Shown here: in pieces, positions 39,094 through 51,673 of the stretch
Layout: each line of letters opens with the position of its first letter
Numbering within the stretch: the stretch's first letter is position 1
Source of the DNA: Onchocerca lupi
Lineage: Eukaryota; Nematoda; Chromadorea; Rhabditida; Onchocercidae
Direction of reading: 5' to 3'
DNA length: 64,000 nt
Assembly: GCA_028564675.1 (NCBI GenBank)
Contig: JAOVVO010000089.1
Coordinates: 114,922 to 178,921 of the forward strand
Made by a program: the position numbers and the translations under genes
The notes under the pieces: generated by a model
What the model saw: the letters and a program-made list of their open reading frames with translations, nothing else
Told to the model about the DNA's origin: nothing
Database searches by the model: none

Positions 39094-41705
39094 CTGCAAA
39101 AATATTCCGTCAATAAGTTATTTCTCTGACGTTAATAATTTCATATGATATTAACATCATCATAACAAGCCTACTTCAGTAAGATCTATTATAATTTTTC
39201 AGCTTAATTTTTCTTGCTTTAGTTAAGAATAATGTAACAGCATGAAAATGAAATCAAATGAAACATGAAATTTGTATTGCATATATTATCACTGATTATT
39301 GAAAGTATTTGATTACTTTAGTAATTAACTATTCGCGCAAAAAAGACAAAAAAGTGTTTGACTTATCAATTTGAAAGGTTTAGCGATGTCAGACACTGAC
39401 AGAAATCTATGAATATTGCATGTCATTCTGAAATACTTGTCATCTATTATTCAAACAAGATCCTTATCTGCTATTATCTATTTTACATTTGATATTATTA
39501 ATAATGCTTCCTTGTTTGGAAAAATTTTCAAAAAAGATCTTTAGAGCTATACTTGCGTTAGTTTTTCTTTTTCCCATTTCAGTTTTTTAACGAGAAAATG
39601 TTCTGAGATGGAAACATTTTTTCTAAGCTTTCATTTTTCAGTACGGACTTGCAAATGAAGTATAAAAATTCAATTACCGATATCAATATATATTGCTTCT
39701 AAAGTTTAACGATGCCGGAATAATTCCCTTATAAATATATTTGCAAATTTATTTGTTAAAATAACCAAAGTATTTGTGTCTTGAAATAACTAGTAAATTC
39801 ATTTGTCTTATCTTTCGATCTGGTCTCCATATGAATAATGATTGATTTATTTATCCTCTATTATCTTTTGGTCCGGATGATAAACGAACTCGCACAATAT
39901 AAAGAGTTAAAATCATTTAGTTAAGTTGCAAACAGGATTTCTCGTCCAAAGCTAGGAGCAATATTCTTCTATTCGACCAATTATAAGATGATACATTGGA
40001 ATTCAAATAACCTGACCTCAAGAGAAAGGAGCGCTCGAAGGATTTAAAAGTTCAGGACTTCGATGCCGGACAAAGTTGAAGCAATTCAGTTGAGTGGCAT
40101 TTTTCTATGCGATCTCTAGAGCGACAAAGAAAAGAATAACCTAGTGATCAATTTTTTTTTTTTGAACATTTCCAATCACTGCTTTGTAACGTAGACGAAG
40201 AATCACTTCTCCGCCAATCAATAAAATCTTTATCGCAATTATTATTCGTACCAATTCCTAAAAACAGAAATTTCACGACAAACAAACACATAGTTTATGT
40301 CAATAGACGCCTTTCTCCTTTTTGAGGTTCATAACTGCTCCTTGTTTAATTCGATCTCCTACACTCATCCTCGCTTAATTATTTTCTTTCATTTGAGTTC
40401 AAATCAAGCAAGACAAGATTTCGAATACCGGTTCAATGATATTTTAGACAAAAACCACTCTGTCTGTTTGCAACTTATCTAAATAAATTAAAGTCAATTT
40501 TTGAAATAAACGAGCTGTCAACGTTGAAGAGTAAGAAAATTTTATGTTCAGAACGTTTTAATATACTACATTTATCTAGAATAATAATAACTTGCCTCAC
40601 CATTCAATCACTAGCACTGAATCCATGAAAAAAATCACATAACTAAATATCGATATAATAATTCCAAACATTTTTGAAATGTTTTATCAAATTCAACAAC
40701 TGATAATCTGAGGAATGAAGCTTTGATACCATAAAAGTCATTAGAATGTGTTGATTGGTAGGTATTTTACAATCAGATTGAAATGCCTCGCTAAAAAAGG
40801 TATCTGAAACTGAAGAGAATCTGCTAAATCTGTGCAGCTACTGAAATTCACAGAAAACGCTAAACGTGCACTGCTTCATATGGACATGGATGCACGCATA
40901 TACAGAAGCATTACATATAACCAAATCTGGATGGATTTGCAGTGTGTTTGCTTTATGTTTGATTGCCTTTTACGGTGCCATTGTTGCCTTTCACTCTGTT
41001 ATATGTTAGTTCATGATATTTCGAATACTTTCGAAAATTAAATCAATACAATACATACAAATATCATTGCATAGTCCTGCTGTACCTTTCTGGACTCGTA
41101 CTCAATGGCCTTGTTTTACAATTTTTGTAAACAGGCGTAAGTATTTTCTTCGGAATTACGGAGAGAAAGGGGTAAATGAGATGAAGTGAATTGACCATGG
41201 GAGTGATGGAAGTGCTCTATATGAGGTTAATTATGAAGTGAACGTGACTGACCCCTTCCCGCTTACTAAGCAGCGTAAAATCTAGCTGTTCTGGTCGGCT
41301 AACTACTAAATCCTTGTCTATCGATAGAAACAAATTGATGGATGGAAATTTTGCACAATGAGTAAACAATGATGGGAAACTTGTTTTGGACTTATGCCAA
41401 CTTTGCTTGGAATCAAGATTCGTTGTTTACGAGGGAAGTTGTAGAAAGCTTGGGATGGATGTTTATGTCATTGAGGTTATTGATGAATGGATGAAGCCTT
41501 AACTCAATTGATGAGGAAGACAGCGACATGTTCTTATAAGAAGTGTATGGAATTGTGACTGAATTGCTTTTGCAATTTCATTTTCTTTCAGCTCATTTTC
41601 TTTTTTAAAATTATTCGTAAAGAAAGTTGCCGGACGGATAATATTTAGATATAGTCAGGTATGGGAAGATTATTGGCCCATTATTTATCATGATTTTTAG
41701 TGTTG
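39094..41705. other. Intergenic stretch without clear exons
   Basis: AT-rich sequence. It must hold the missing 5' exons of the minus-strand membrane protein. The plus-strand frame at 40832-41041 has no splice support. The last 500 bp before 41706 is somewhat GC-richer and is probably the promoter of the TPR gene. Confidence 0.4.
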
Positions 41706-44655
41706 ATGGAAAGTAATTCTGACTTGTCGAAAGTGGACAAGGCGGTTCAAGATGCTTACAGTTTGAGTGAAGCATATCGATTTAAGGAGCAAGCAAATGC
41801 TCGATACAGTGAAAAAAATTATGCGTCAGTTTTTTTCCTACATTTCCATTCTTGAGATTTTTCGTTAAGTTTTTTCTTCTTTGCATAACAACAAAGGTAT
41901 TTTAATAAATATTTCATGTTATCCTTTATAATGCATGCGCTATGAATCCTGATGTTACTAAGGTATGTAACATCGGAACGTTCTTCACTTAAACTTGCCT
42001 TTTCTTTATACTTAGAAAGCACAATTGAACTTAGTAGGCGATCAAAATCATCACCACCAATTAATCACTCTGTTGGTAAGGTATTGAATTTGTTTGATAT
42101 TTCTTTTCCCAAAAAATCTTGTTCTTATTTCCGCTGTTATCATACCATCTGTAATAGAGTCATTTTTTATGTTCTTCCTCAACCTTTCTGTTTTTGTGAG
42201 AGTTCTTTAAATTTTAATTTAAGTTAATAGCAGCGTACATTTTTATTCAATATCTATTTTTTTCAAATATGGTTCTCCCGTTGCTTCCCGAACTGAAAAT
42301 AATATATATGAGGATTGAAACTTTTGATTAGATTCTTATCGCTGTTTTACTGGCAGCAGAATGATCGGATCGTTACTTATAAAACTATTCGTTGATTTAT
42401 TTCCGCCACGTTGTGATCATTTATTTGTGTCCGTACATGCATGTATGACCCACGATTTATTGTTAATATTCATCTTTAACTTCAGACTTTCATTAATTAT
42501 TATATAGTTTTCTGTTAAATATCCATAGATCAAGCCACTTAATTCTAAATGTCCATAAAAAAGAATTAGCATCTTTTTACACAATTGCTAAATTTTTGAC
42601 ATTTTCATAAGTTGGAATTTCAGTGCAGCGATTTATTTATATCACCAATGCTTACTTCGTGCTCGAGCGATTCAGCAGCTTTCACCATTTGGATTGCAAA
42701 GTTGGTGTCAGACTATTTGTTTCATTTTTTTCTAGTCTTCTGAATTACATCCAGTTTAATACTTTTTGAAAAAACTGGGAGATTGTTGAGGACCGCCAAC
42801 TTAATAGTTGTCTGAAGATCTTTTCTTTTTAAAAACAGTTTTTCCTTTGTTTTCTCAAAAGCGTTTAATGACTATATAGTTGAGTGAAATCGGAATCATT
42901 GCATTAGTACTACGCTAAATATTGTTGCTTTATTAATTTGTTCTATTGAGATCAAATATTATCTAGATTTCATTCTTTTTTAGACTTGGCTCGTATAGAA
43001 CGCACTATTGATGAGACGATAGACGAGGAGGAAGAAAGTGGAAGTATGGAAGGAAGCAGTAGAGTTGTTGATGTTAATGATGTTACTAGTGAATTAGCAG
43101 TAAGCTTTGTTTTGCATTTGCTTATCGTACCAATTCAAATGATAGTTGTCCCATTTTTATGATGAAAGTTACGTAAGATATGCATCACTTTTATCTTCTT
43201 CATTGCTTAATATCATTAGAAGATAAGGATTTCAAGATTTGTTCTATTCGTTCAACTACAAAATTGATCAAAAGGCCAAAATGACTAATTCTTCTGTGCC
43301 TTGTTGGATTATATTTTTTTTCGTTATATATAGGTGCAGAATACAGAAAAATTTGGAAGGCGCAGAAGAATCAGTTCAACAAGTCGAGGTGAAGAAATGA
43401 AAACAGAAGCAACTGATATCACATTGAAGTGTTACAACAATTTAGCTGCATGCATTTTGAAGGGGCCGAATCGAACTGAATCCGATTTTCTTCGTGCTGT
43501 TGAATACTGTGACAAGGTAAATCATAACGGTGATGATGGTATTAGTTACTATATATATATACTAACTATTAGTCAATGTTATTCTCTTTGACTGAGTTGA
43601 TTCAAATAGTTTTTTAGAATTTCCAGCAACAATTTGAAGTCGAGAACGCAAAATTTTCAAATAATTCCAGTTTCTGTGATTTTATATAATCAAACCTTTT
43701 CGTAGGTATTGTCGATGCAACCTTCGAATGAAAAAGCTTTATATCGTAAAGGATTGGCGCTTTCAAAAGCTAATATGTACGAAAAAGCAATCGCAGTACT
43801 GCAAAAATGCAGTTGTAGTAGTATGTTTTTGTATTCGTTCACTTTTTGAATGACGTTCATATGTTAATGATGTTGTTGCGGTTATGATAACTCTATTAGT
43901 TCATTCTCCTGTGGCTCTTTATATTTATTCCTAATAGGAAACATTTAAAATAAAATGATTGTTTCTTTGGTAATTTATAAGTGATGGTTATTAATTAAGA
44001 ATTAATCCATGCTGAAATCTCATGTGGAATGATAAATAATGAACTTGAATTCGATAACTTTAAGACCGTGGAGCACAAATAATAATTGAAGAGTGTCAGC
44101 AGTTATTAGCAGAAGAACGACGCCGGCGAGATGATCAAATTCGACGTAATTTTTCACGTCCATTTGGAGCTAGAATAAATGGTCAACATTTGCTACAGGT
44201 CAAACTTTCTTCTCATTTAGTGTATCTTTGAAACTTCTTGTTGCAGATTTTCTGTAGTTACTATTTATCAGCAAAATATTACTTAAATGTTTTTGTAAAT
44301 ATTTTGTAATTTCAAGAAAAAATGTTAACTCATATTTGTTTAAAATCTTTAGCTACCGGTAAAAAAAGTGCGTAAAAATCAATCGGCATCTGCTTTGCAT
44401 TATATCGGTTATTGTGGCGATATGCACATGCAAATTGTGTGAACTATTTGGCAAAATCAATTTGTACATCATTTATTTTAGATCAGTTTGTTCATAAAAC
44501 AAGCATTAGTTGAATTTTATTTGATGATTTCATCTCGTATTTCATCATTACAGGAATTTAATGTTGGTGTTGCGAATCAAGTAATAACAATGAATGGGAA
44601 TGCTACTGCGAATCCATCTAGCGAACATCGCTTGAATCTCCAGCAGCAAAACTAA
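41706..44655 (+). CDS. TTC9-like tetratricopeptide repeat protein, 7 exons
   Basis: Exons: 41706-41824, 42624-42700, 42984-43099, 43334-43516, 43706-43820, 44065-44198, 44554-44655, giving 281 aa with matching phases. The first TPR lies at about residues 20-66 (AYRFKEQANARYSEKNY, then AAIYLYHQCLLRARAI). An acidic linker (ETIDEEEESGS) and a basic Ser/Arg stretch follow. Two further TPR helical pairs lie at about 130-200 (CYNNLAACIL, ALYRKGLALSKANMYEKAI), then an Arg-rich helix (AEERRRRDDQIRR). This arrangement, with a spacer between repeats 1 and 2, matches TTC9-family proteins, which are cytosolic interaction adaptors related to the TPR part of FKBP co-chaperones. The last exon is Asn/Gln-rich. 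An alternative last exon is possible at 44353-44442. The acceptor at 42018-42027 in intron 1 was not used because the family-like sequence joins exon 1 to 42624 directly. Confidence 0.85.
44353..44442 (+). CDS. Possible alternative last exon of the TPR gene
   Basis: This exon has a good acceptor (atctttag) and joins exon 6 (ending 44198) in phase 0. It then stays open for 29 codons (begins LPVKKVRKNQSASA) to a TGA. It would replace the Asn/Gln-rich tail with a short basic one. It lies wholly inside the intron that the main model removes. Confidence 0.4.
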   Translation, partial: LPVKKVRKNQSASALHYIGYCGDMHMQIV

Positions 44656-46434
44656 TTTTTTATTCCAATTTTGCTGTAACTGCATTCTCCATTTTTACAA
44701 CGTGAGTTAACATCGATTAAAATGATTATTTTTTAATTAGTTTAACATGCGCGTGCAAATATATGTTCACTGTCTATATTATCTATATATTTGCAGATTT
44801 TTGCCGTTGTTCCTTATTACTTAAAACTTTTCGATGTTTATAAATATTACTTTTGTATATATTTGAATTTTTATTCGGAAATACAAATGAATCGGAATAA
44901 AATTCGTAATTGAATGGTTATGTCCTAGACTATTGCTTTTAAGGATTACTTCCTTTCACCTTTGACGTGGGATTTGTTTGTAAGTTATTAGAAAAAGAAA
45001 AAATAGTTTTTAATATCCTGCCAATTATGATGTTTATAATAAATTTGGATTAGTATTATAACATATATATGAAAATTAATTAATTTGAATTGGCGTTATA
45101 TTATACGGAAATTAAATTTGTGAATATAATGCTAACGTATGGTAGTGGCAGTCTTTATCATACTTGAAAAAACGTCTTGTGATTTAATCTTCCCGAGTTA
45201 TTCGCAATTCATTATGCGGATTTGATAGAAGCTTAAGTGAATTAATGAAGTGGAAATATTGAGTGAAAAATATTCTTCGTTATTACCTTGAGTTATTGTT
45301 TTTAATAGTTGTCCATGAATTAATTCCAATGTCTATTGTAGTTACTTATTTTCACTGCTTGGAATTTAATGTTTCATTATATGTATTAGATTATATTAAT
45401 ATTTATGGATTTTTTCTCTAAAATAGTCTTGCTAAAAGTTTGTGTGATATCTTTTCCTGAATTTTTAAGGTGCTATTCAACTGCATACATATGACCAGAA
45501 GTTTCGCTCGTCCACCGAAGAAGATTTGAAACTCTAAGTGACTGAACATCGAAATAATTTCTACATGAAATAGAAACTCCAAGTAACTGAACATCGAAAT
45601 AATTTCTACATTAAATATGTCATTATTACATGTTAGATCTTTTAGGCCACTGAGGTCCTTTCTGTAGTCTTTATTGTGATGAAACTCAAGCATTTAACAG
45701 CATAAGCGATGTTGTAATTTGTGTACGAGATTTTTAATCAAAGAAAGTTTTAATGATTGTACTGCTATGTATGAGTTAAGAAGGAAATCAGACAATTTAA
45801 GCAACATTCTGGAATTCTAGTGCATGTGCTTATTTTTCAAGTCATTCTATATAATGCAACATTTAAAATATCTGAATGAATTCTAATTCTTTCGTTTATG
45901 TCTCAGACACTATTAAATTATGTTTTATATTTGCATATTGCATATTATAAAAGACTTGAACAGTTGTGGAGAGTCATTATTAGATGAAGTTAGTGTCGAG
46001 AGTGCAGGATGGTAAAGCGCAAGAAATCCAGAAGGGTGAGTTTGTCTGTGGTATTCCTGAAGTTCCGGAATGTTTCGTGGGTAGTTGAAGATGGAAGTTT
46101 GAAAGGTTTGGGATTCCTGCACTGATAATATGTTTTTTGTTATATATCGATGTTTTTTGTTGAATATGATGGTCAAAATAATAAAGTCACAGAATTTCCA
46201 AAAATTTTAGTAGTTTTTGTCATGGGTTGAGCCAGTGTTTTTTTTTTTTCTTTTTCTGATATATTCCAAGCGAATAGTGTGCCACTGAAAAGTTTGAACG
46301 AATTGCAAAATATTTTAATTTCCTCTGATAAATGCAAGAAATGGGAGAGATAATGAATAACTAAATAAGTTAAACTTGACAGTTGAACGATCAACAGATG
46401 GTAGCAAATGATGAATTCTAATATTAAGTTTAGT
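44656..46434. other. Intergenic spacer; weak open frames on both strands near 46 kb
   Basis: Mostly AT-rich. Around 45984-46118 both strands are open: plus (ATG at 45984, then a gtgagt donor near 46033) and minus (about 45960-46125, a polar frame with YPRNIPELQEYHRQ). Neither joins another exon that I could find, so no gene is called. Confidence 0.4.
45528..45617. repeat. 45-bp tandem duplication, two copies
   Basis: Copies at 45528-45572 and 45573-45617 differ at only three or four positions. Both start GAAACTC and include CTGAACATCGAAATAATTTC. It lies in intergenic DNA. Confidence 0.9.
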
Positions 46435-46497
46435 TTCTGCTGTTTTACGTCATTACAAGTTTAATTGCCAAACTTGTAATGATGTAAAATAGCAGAA
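46435..46497. repeat. 28-bp inverted repeat with 7-nt loop
   Basis: Arms 46435-46462 and 46470-46497 are complementary over 28 bp with two G-U-type mismatches; the loop is AATTGCC. The transcript would be a long, almost perfect hairpin. It ends 45 bp before the phosphatase ATG. Confidence 0.9.
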
Positions 46498-46542
46498 AAT
46501 GAACAGAAAGAATTATAGAGGAAAAGCAAGAAAGAAAGCACA

Positions 46543-49463
46543 ATGGAGGAAGCATTAGTAACAATGGCCACGGTAGAAGATGATGAAGGAATAGTTATAT
46601 CGGCAAAAGCGAAGAAAAAATCAGCTCCTGATGCAGCATTTGAGAAATTTGCGCTCGCTACTGTTGCTAAAAGTATTATTGTTTTTTTTACCTTTAATTT
46701 GAAAATTTCAATTTGTCGATTTGGTGAATGCAAAGCTGTAAAGATGGCAAATGGGAAATTTTCGCTCCAAAAGTCTTTTTTTTTTTTTTTTTTTTTGAGC
46801 ATGGCTATTTGTTTGCTAAAGAATGATTTTTGAAAAAAAAAAATTTTTGCACAACGATATCATAAAGATAATAAATCGCAACTAAACGATAATTCTTACT
46901 CTTTCAATTTTCTTTATGCGGACTCCCAACAGAATCGAATATCGATTGCCAAATTTTAAATAGGCTCACTGTCATTCATGATCGATGATATAGAATAGTG
47001 AATTAATAGAATCATGTAGTTCATCTAGCCATAGAAGAGAGGAGTGCTTTATAGAGTTGATGTGAAGATTTGAAGTTTTTTTCTTCTTGATCATTGAGCT
47101 TTTGAAATTTCATTCAGTTTTGAGTACTTCTATATTGTATTAGACAAGGGAATTTTTTGAATTATCGAAATGAAACAAAAATTTTCGAATTAGCGAAATG
47201 AAACTAAAAGTTACTTATTCCATTTTATCATCTGAACAAAGATTTGCCAAAAAAATTATTCTCTAAGATGTTGTCTCTTTAGTAAAAGAAGGTACTCGTT
47301 AGGTATACCTGTGTTCTATTATATAATTGACCGTACGATTTTACATGTAGAAATTTGTGATTAAATATTTGAACACTTAATTGAAAATAGTTTATTTTCT
47401 TTCCACTGAATAAAATATTCTATTAATTACGAATCATAAGTTTGTTAAAAGTCTTTATAGTTTTAAACTTTATCGAAAGAAATCCCATTTCTTCAAGAAA
47501 TAGAAGGCTTGCGAGCAGAGTTTGCAACCTTGAAAACATTTGTACCGACAGTAAACTCACAAGCAGCATTTGATCGAAATAAGGATTGCAATCGATATGC
47601 TAACATCATTTGCTACGATCACACAAGAGTTATACTGAAGTAATTTGCTTATCGCTTATGCTAATATTTCTTTTTTTTTTTCTTTTTTGCATCTGGTACA
47701 TTTGATACGCAAGTATTGAGGAAGTTCAACAAGTGCATGAGAAAGGAATGTACATAAAATTAATTGGATAATATTTTGTTTTAAAGATTCAATGTACCTC
47801 CGGACAGAGATTACATTCATGCCAATTATGTTCGGACGTCGCTCTGCAATCTTCCCAACAATTATATCTGTACGCAGGTGTGAAAGACTTCCTTATGGAT
47901 TTATTTTAATTATGCTACCTGGATTTTCTATGCCCATTATAAAATGGCTCGAAAAGTTATGTCATATTAGTGTACATCATACTCGACTTAATCTGTTCAG
48001 GAGACCGCTGCATTCAAAATAACATATTTCGCCATCGTAAAATTAAAAATGTTGAAGGGCCCAATGGATTCGACGGTGAATGATTTTTGGCGATTAGTAT
48101 GGCAAGAGAAACCAAGAGCTATTGTCATGTTATGTAAAGTGATAGAAGGCGGTAAACAAAAATGCTCCCAATATTTTCCACTGAATGAGGGAGAAACAAA
48201 GCAATATGGCAAGGTTATCGTTCAAAATGTCCGAAAAACTTCACCATCTACAGAAAAGGTTCAGTTCAATTTTGATCTTATTTTTCTTCTACAAAATTGT
48301 AATAACAAAATTCATCGAGCGAAATTGTCTTTTACTCGACTATTTTTCCAATCGAATTGCCAAGAAAAATGTTAATTCTTTACTCGTCGTCAGTTCCGAA
48401 ATTTTGTTCTGAAAATATTACTGGAGAACTCGTTAGGTTTTTGAAGCGATTCAAATAAAAGTCTCTGTGAAGGATAATCCAGCATTTGTATTAACACTTT
48501 TTAAATGGTTGGATTGGCCAGGTGAGATAAATAGTTTGGTATTTTTTCTTAAATTTTATATGAAACTTCTTTCTTTATAATCTTTTGTTGAACTTGATAT
48601 TTCTGAAGCATTGAAGGCTTTCAGAGAATAATTTTTGAAATTCAAACCTTGTGAGTAATTTTTTGGAACAAATATTAACAAATGAACAGGTTATGAAAAT
48701 AAAAGGTCATTTAAAATAAACTATACTGAATATACAAAAAGTGCTATAATTCCAATCTTCTAACAATTTTGAATCCTAAAAATCCTGAATGGTAAATAGT
48801 TTTAATATATTTAAAAAAAAAAAATAGTTCCAGACCTTCTCAGATGAAAGAATAATTTCAGATTTTGGTGTGCCAACTTCTGGAATGGGAATGCTACGAA
48901 TTCTGCGACAAATTCGTGATCATCCTCGTAGTACAGCAATTATTCACTGTTCAGCAGGTGTTGGCAGATCGGGAACAATTGTTGCATGCGAGATCTGCTT
49001 AAAGATTCTTCTTGAAGGGAAAGATCTCAATGTAACGTAATAAAAATGATTTAATCTAATTTTGTTTCTCAAATAGTTTCAATATCATTCGTAGTAGCGA
49101 ATTATTTTTTGGCCAACAGACGAAGTTGATTTTTTTTAACATCAAGAAGCAAAAAATTAAACCTTGACTACGTCTAACGAATTCCTTAGCGGTACTGTTG
49201 TAGTGCTGTGCTCCGCAAATTTTAATCGTTCAGAAAAGACATGTTACAATTTCGAGCGCAATTTCTGATCTTTATTTTAGGTTCTGGATGTAATAAAAGA
49301 AATACGAGCACAACGAGCTGGTGCCGTACAAACGGAAGGACAATACATATATTTGCATAGGACATTATGCGAATACATAAACGCAAAAAAAATTGCTAAA
49401 GAAAAAATCGCAGAATTTTTTGAGTCCTATTTGACTTATGCAAGCACTTGTAAGGCAGAATAG
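46543..49463 (+). CDS. Classical protein tyrosine phosphatase, 7 exons
   Basis: Exons: 46543-46672, 47480-47639, 47787-47877, 48058-48258, 48437-48521, 48862-49031, 49281-49463, giving 339 aa with matching phases. It is a single catalytic domain with every key motif: the pTyr-loop region (DCNRYANIICYDHTRV), DYIHANYV, CTQGPMDSTVNDFWRLVW, the WPD loop (WPDFGVP, Asp near residue 223), the P-loop HCSAGVGRSG (catalytic Cys near 252, Arg near 258) and the Q-loop (RAGAVQTEGQY, Gln near 300). It should therefore be active in removing phosphate from tyrosine. There is no signal peptide or membrane helix, so it is cytosolic. The short basic N-terminus (AKAKKKS) and compact size resemble the large nematode family of small PTPs, many of them male- or sperm-expressed in C. 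elegans; that expression is only a guess here. Confidence 0.95.
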
Positions 49464-50532
49464 TTCTTTCTAATGCTATTTTTATTGAAAAGTATACTCA
49501 ATGGATAGTACAGCAATAATAGTAGTACTTCTTGAATTCTATTAGAAATAATTCCCAAGTATTTCGTAGTTTCAGAATTTTAGTAAAAAATTCATTCATC
49601 AATTGTCAGACTATTGTGCTTCACATACTTTCGCGAAACAAATTAGAAATTTGAATAATAAAACTTCACATTGATGCACTATTGCTGCTCACACAAATAT
49701 ACTAATAGCGATTCAAACAAATTATTGATTTATTTATATTAAGAATGATTCAAACTTAGAAAAATACGCTTACATGTTTACACCATAATTTTCGGAACAA
49801 CGTATCAAGTCTGGACGATTATGATAAAACACATTAAACCCTAATGACATGATCGACTACTTTGATCAAAAATCTAAAAAACCGCTATAGATCAATGTAC
49901 TTCGTCTCTGAAAAAATAATGAATGATTCTTTATCAAATTTTCATCATTTCATTTTATTGTTTTGATTGTTTCGTAATTAAACTTTTTAACAAATAATAT
50001 CCTACTCAAAATATCTTTTGAAGATAATTATGAAACAGGCGAAAAAATGAAAAAATTTGATAACAAAAATTTGATAATGAATCACACTGATATTATTAAA
50101 TTTATTGTTTAATATTTTGTGTAACTATACAGCAACTAAAATAAATCATTTTTTACAAAAGCAATAATTTAAGGCAACATCACTTCCAGATGAAGTACCA
50201 TTGAGTTGGATTGAGTACCATTAAGTTGTAGTTACTCCAAATTTCTTTACACTCCAAACCATAAATTATCTTTCGCATAATATGCTATAAATAGGGCAAA
50301 ACATTATTTTTTTTTTTTTTTGAAAAATTAGAGAAATCCTACTAATTTAAAGTTTGCATGAAAATCAATTCATTCATATGATTAGTTCTCATTTTAAGAA
50401 ATTTAACATCCTGAAAGGCTTCAAGATAATAAAATTTCAGCAGCAATTTTTTATTTTTTAAAAATTATATTATTTTGGAAATGTTATTCACATACTCTTC
50501 AGATATATATTCTTTAACTAAAGTGTTCATAC
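49464..50532. other. Intergenic spacer and unseen 3' end of the NPAX gene
   Basis: AT-rich. At 50191-50230 there is a 21-bp unit repeated twice (GAGTACCATT core). The paired-domain gene must have at least one more exon below 50533, but I could not identify it. Confidence 0.4.
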
Positions 50533-51673
50533 CTTTGAATTAAATAGGATTTGACTGGTCGACTGGTACCACTTAAGGCAGCATCAACCGTACAGCTTCT
50601 GTGTAGTTTCTGATAATTATTATTCGGGACTAAACCAACATTTATATCACTGTTGCAATTTATGTTTCTCTTTTTCGAAGAAAATGTGGTACAAGGTAGC
50701 ATTGAACCAGTTTGTCGATATCTATGAAATAACAAATTTTCATTTAACAGAAAAGATTTTTACTTGCAGTTGTCATTTGAATGTTTTTTTTTTGTATTTA
50801 CATATTCTTATGGCATATGTAAATGCAAAAAAAAAATTTCAAATGATCGAATGTTCCGATCAGCAACAACGGTTTTTTGTTACTTGTCACTAGATGAAGA
50901 ATGAAATGAAGATGACTTTACGTCATCTTGAAGTCCTTTTTCTTCAACACTTTACATTTTAAACGTCTAATATCAAACCTTGTCATAATTTTCGAAACAC
51001 AGCTATGCGTCACCCCAATAATACGAGCAATATGACTTATTCTGTGGCCCTTTTTGTAGAGCTGCAAAATTTTCTGCCTTTCTTCCATTGCAAGCGGTCG
51101 ACCAGGATTGTACAGGCGTCCAAGTTTATTTTTTGCTTAAAAGAATAGAGAAATGCTCACTGTACGGTTTATTTAGGATAATTTTTGCAAAATTAGTAAC
51201 TGAAAGTTAAAGTTACATTAGTAATTCATAGAATAAGTACCAGAAGATAAGTTATTGCCAAACTTTGATTGAAAGAATTGCATATATTAGAGTAGCTTTA
51301 GTTATAGAAATTATAGCAAAGTTCGAATTCATATATAAAATGCTAAATGTGTACTCTTATCGATTTTGATATAATATTATCAATAGCAATCGGCAATGAT
51401 ATGATTATGATTTATGGAAAAATCATGCAAAATCATAGAGAAATTCAGTAACGTACAAGAAGTAGCTTGCGGCGTAGTAGTGGCAATCAATTTACAGGGA
51501 TTTTTGGATTGTGCTTCCTTCTTCTTCTTCTTCTTCATACTTCCAGACTGTCTCGGAGAGTTTATGGTGCATGAAGTTGGTGGCAAAGTTAATGGCAGTA
51601 GATACCTTTGTAGTTCTGGAACAATGCAAGACAGAGCTGACGTGAAGCGGAAGGCGTTATCATATCCCTGCAA
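50533..51673 (-). CDS. Paired-domain (PAI-only, NPAX-like) transcription factor, partial
   Basis: Minus-strand exons: 51541-51673 (possible start, 44 codons), 50979-51135, 50533-50721; phases agree. The second exon encodes the N-terminal half of a paired domain: KLGRLYNPGRPLAMEERQKI, then IARIIGVTHSCVSKIMTR, with RYRQTGSMLP across the next junction. These match the Pax beta-turn plus helix-turn-helix (compare NGRPLP, VSHGCVSKIL and RY.ETGS). The second (RED) subdomain that should follow is replaced by a Ser/Asn-rich stretch, and no homeobox is seen. C. elegans has such PAI-only npax genes. It is likely a nuclear DNA-binding regulator. The first exon (Leu/Pro-rich, before a GAA/TTC triplet run) is uncertain, and the 3' end is missing. 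Confidence 0.75.
51515..51538. repeat. TTC/GAA triplet repeat
   Basis: About seven perfect CTT/TTC triplets just inside the intron after the possible first exon of the NPAX gene (minus-strand sense GAA). Confidence 0.85.

Noticed and set aside
42018..42077. Possible extra exon in intron 1 of the TTC9-like gene
   Set aside because: It can be spliced in, but exon 1 to 42624 already gives the expected continuous TPR helix, and the insert would break it.
46461..46802. 113-codon minus-strand frame
   Set aside because: It is antisense to the first exon of the phosphatase, and its Lys run comes from a poly(T) tract.
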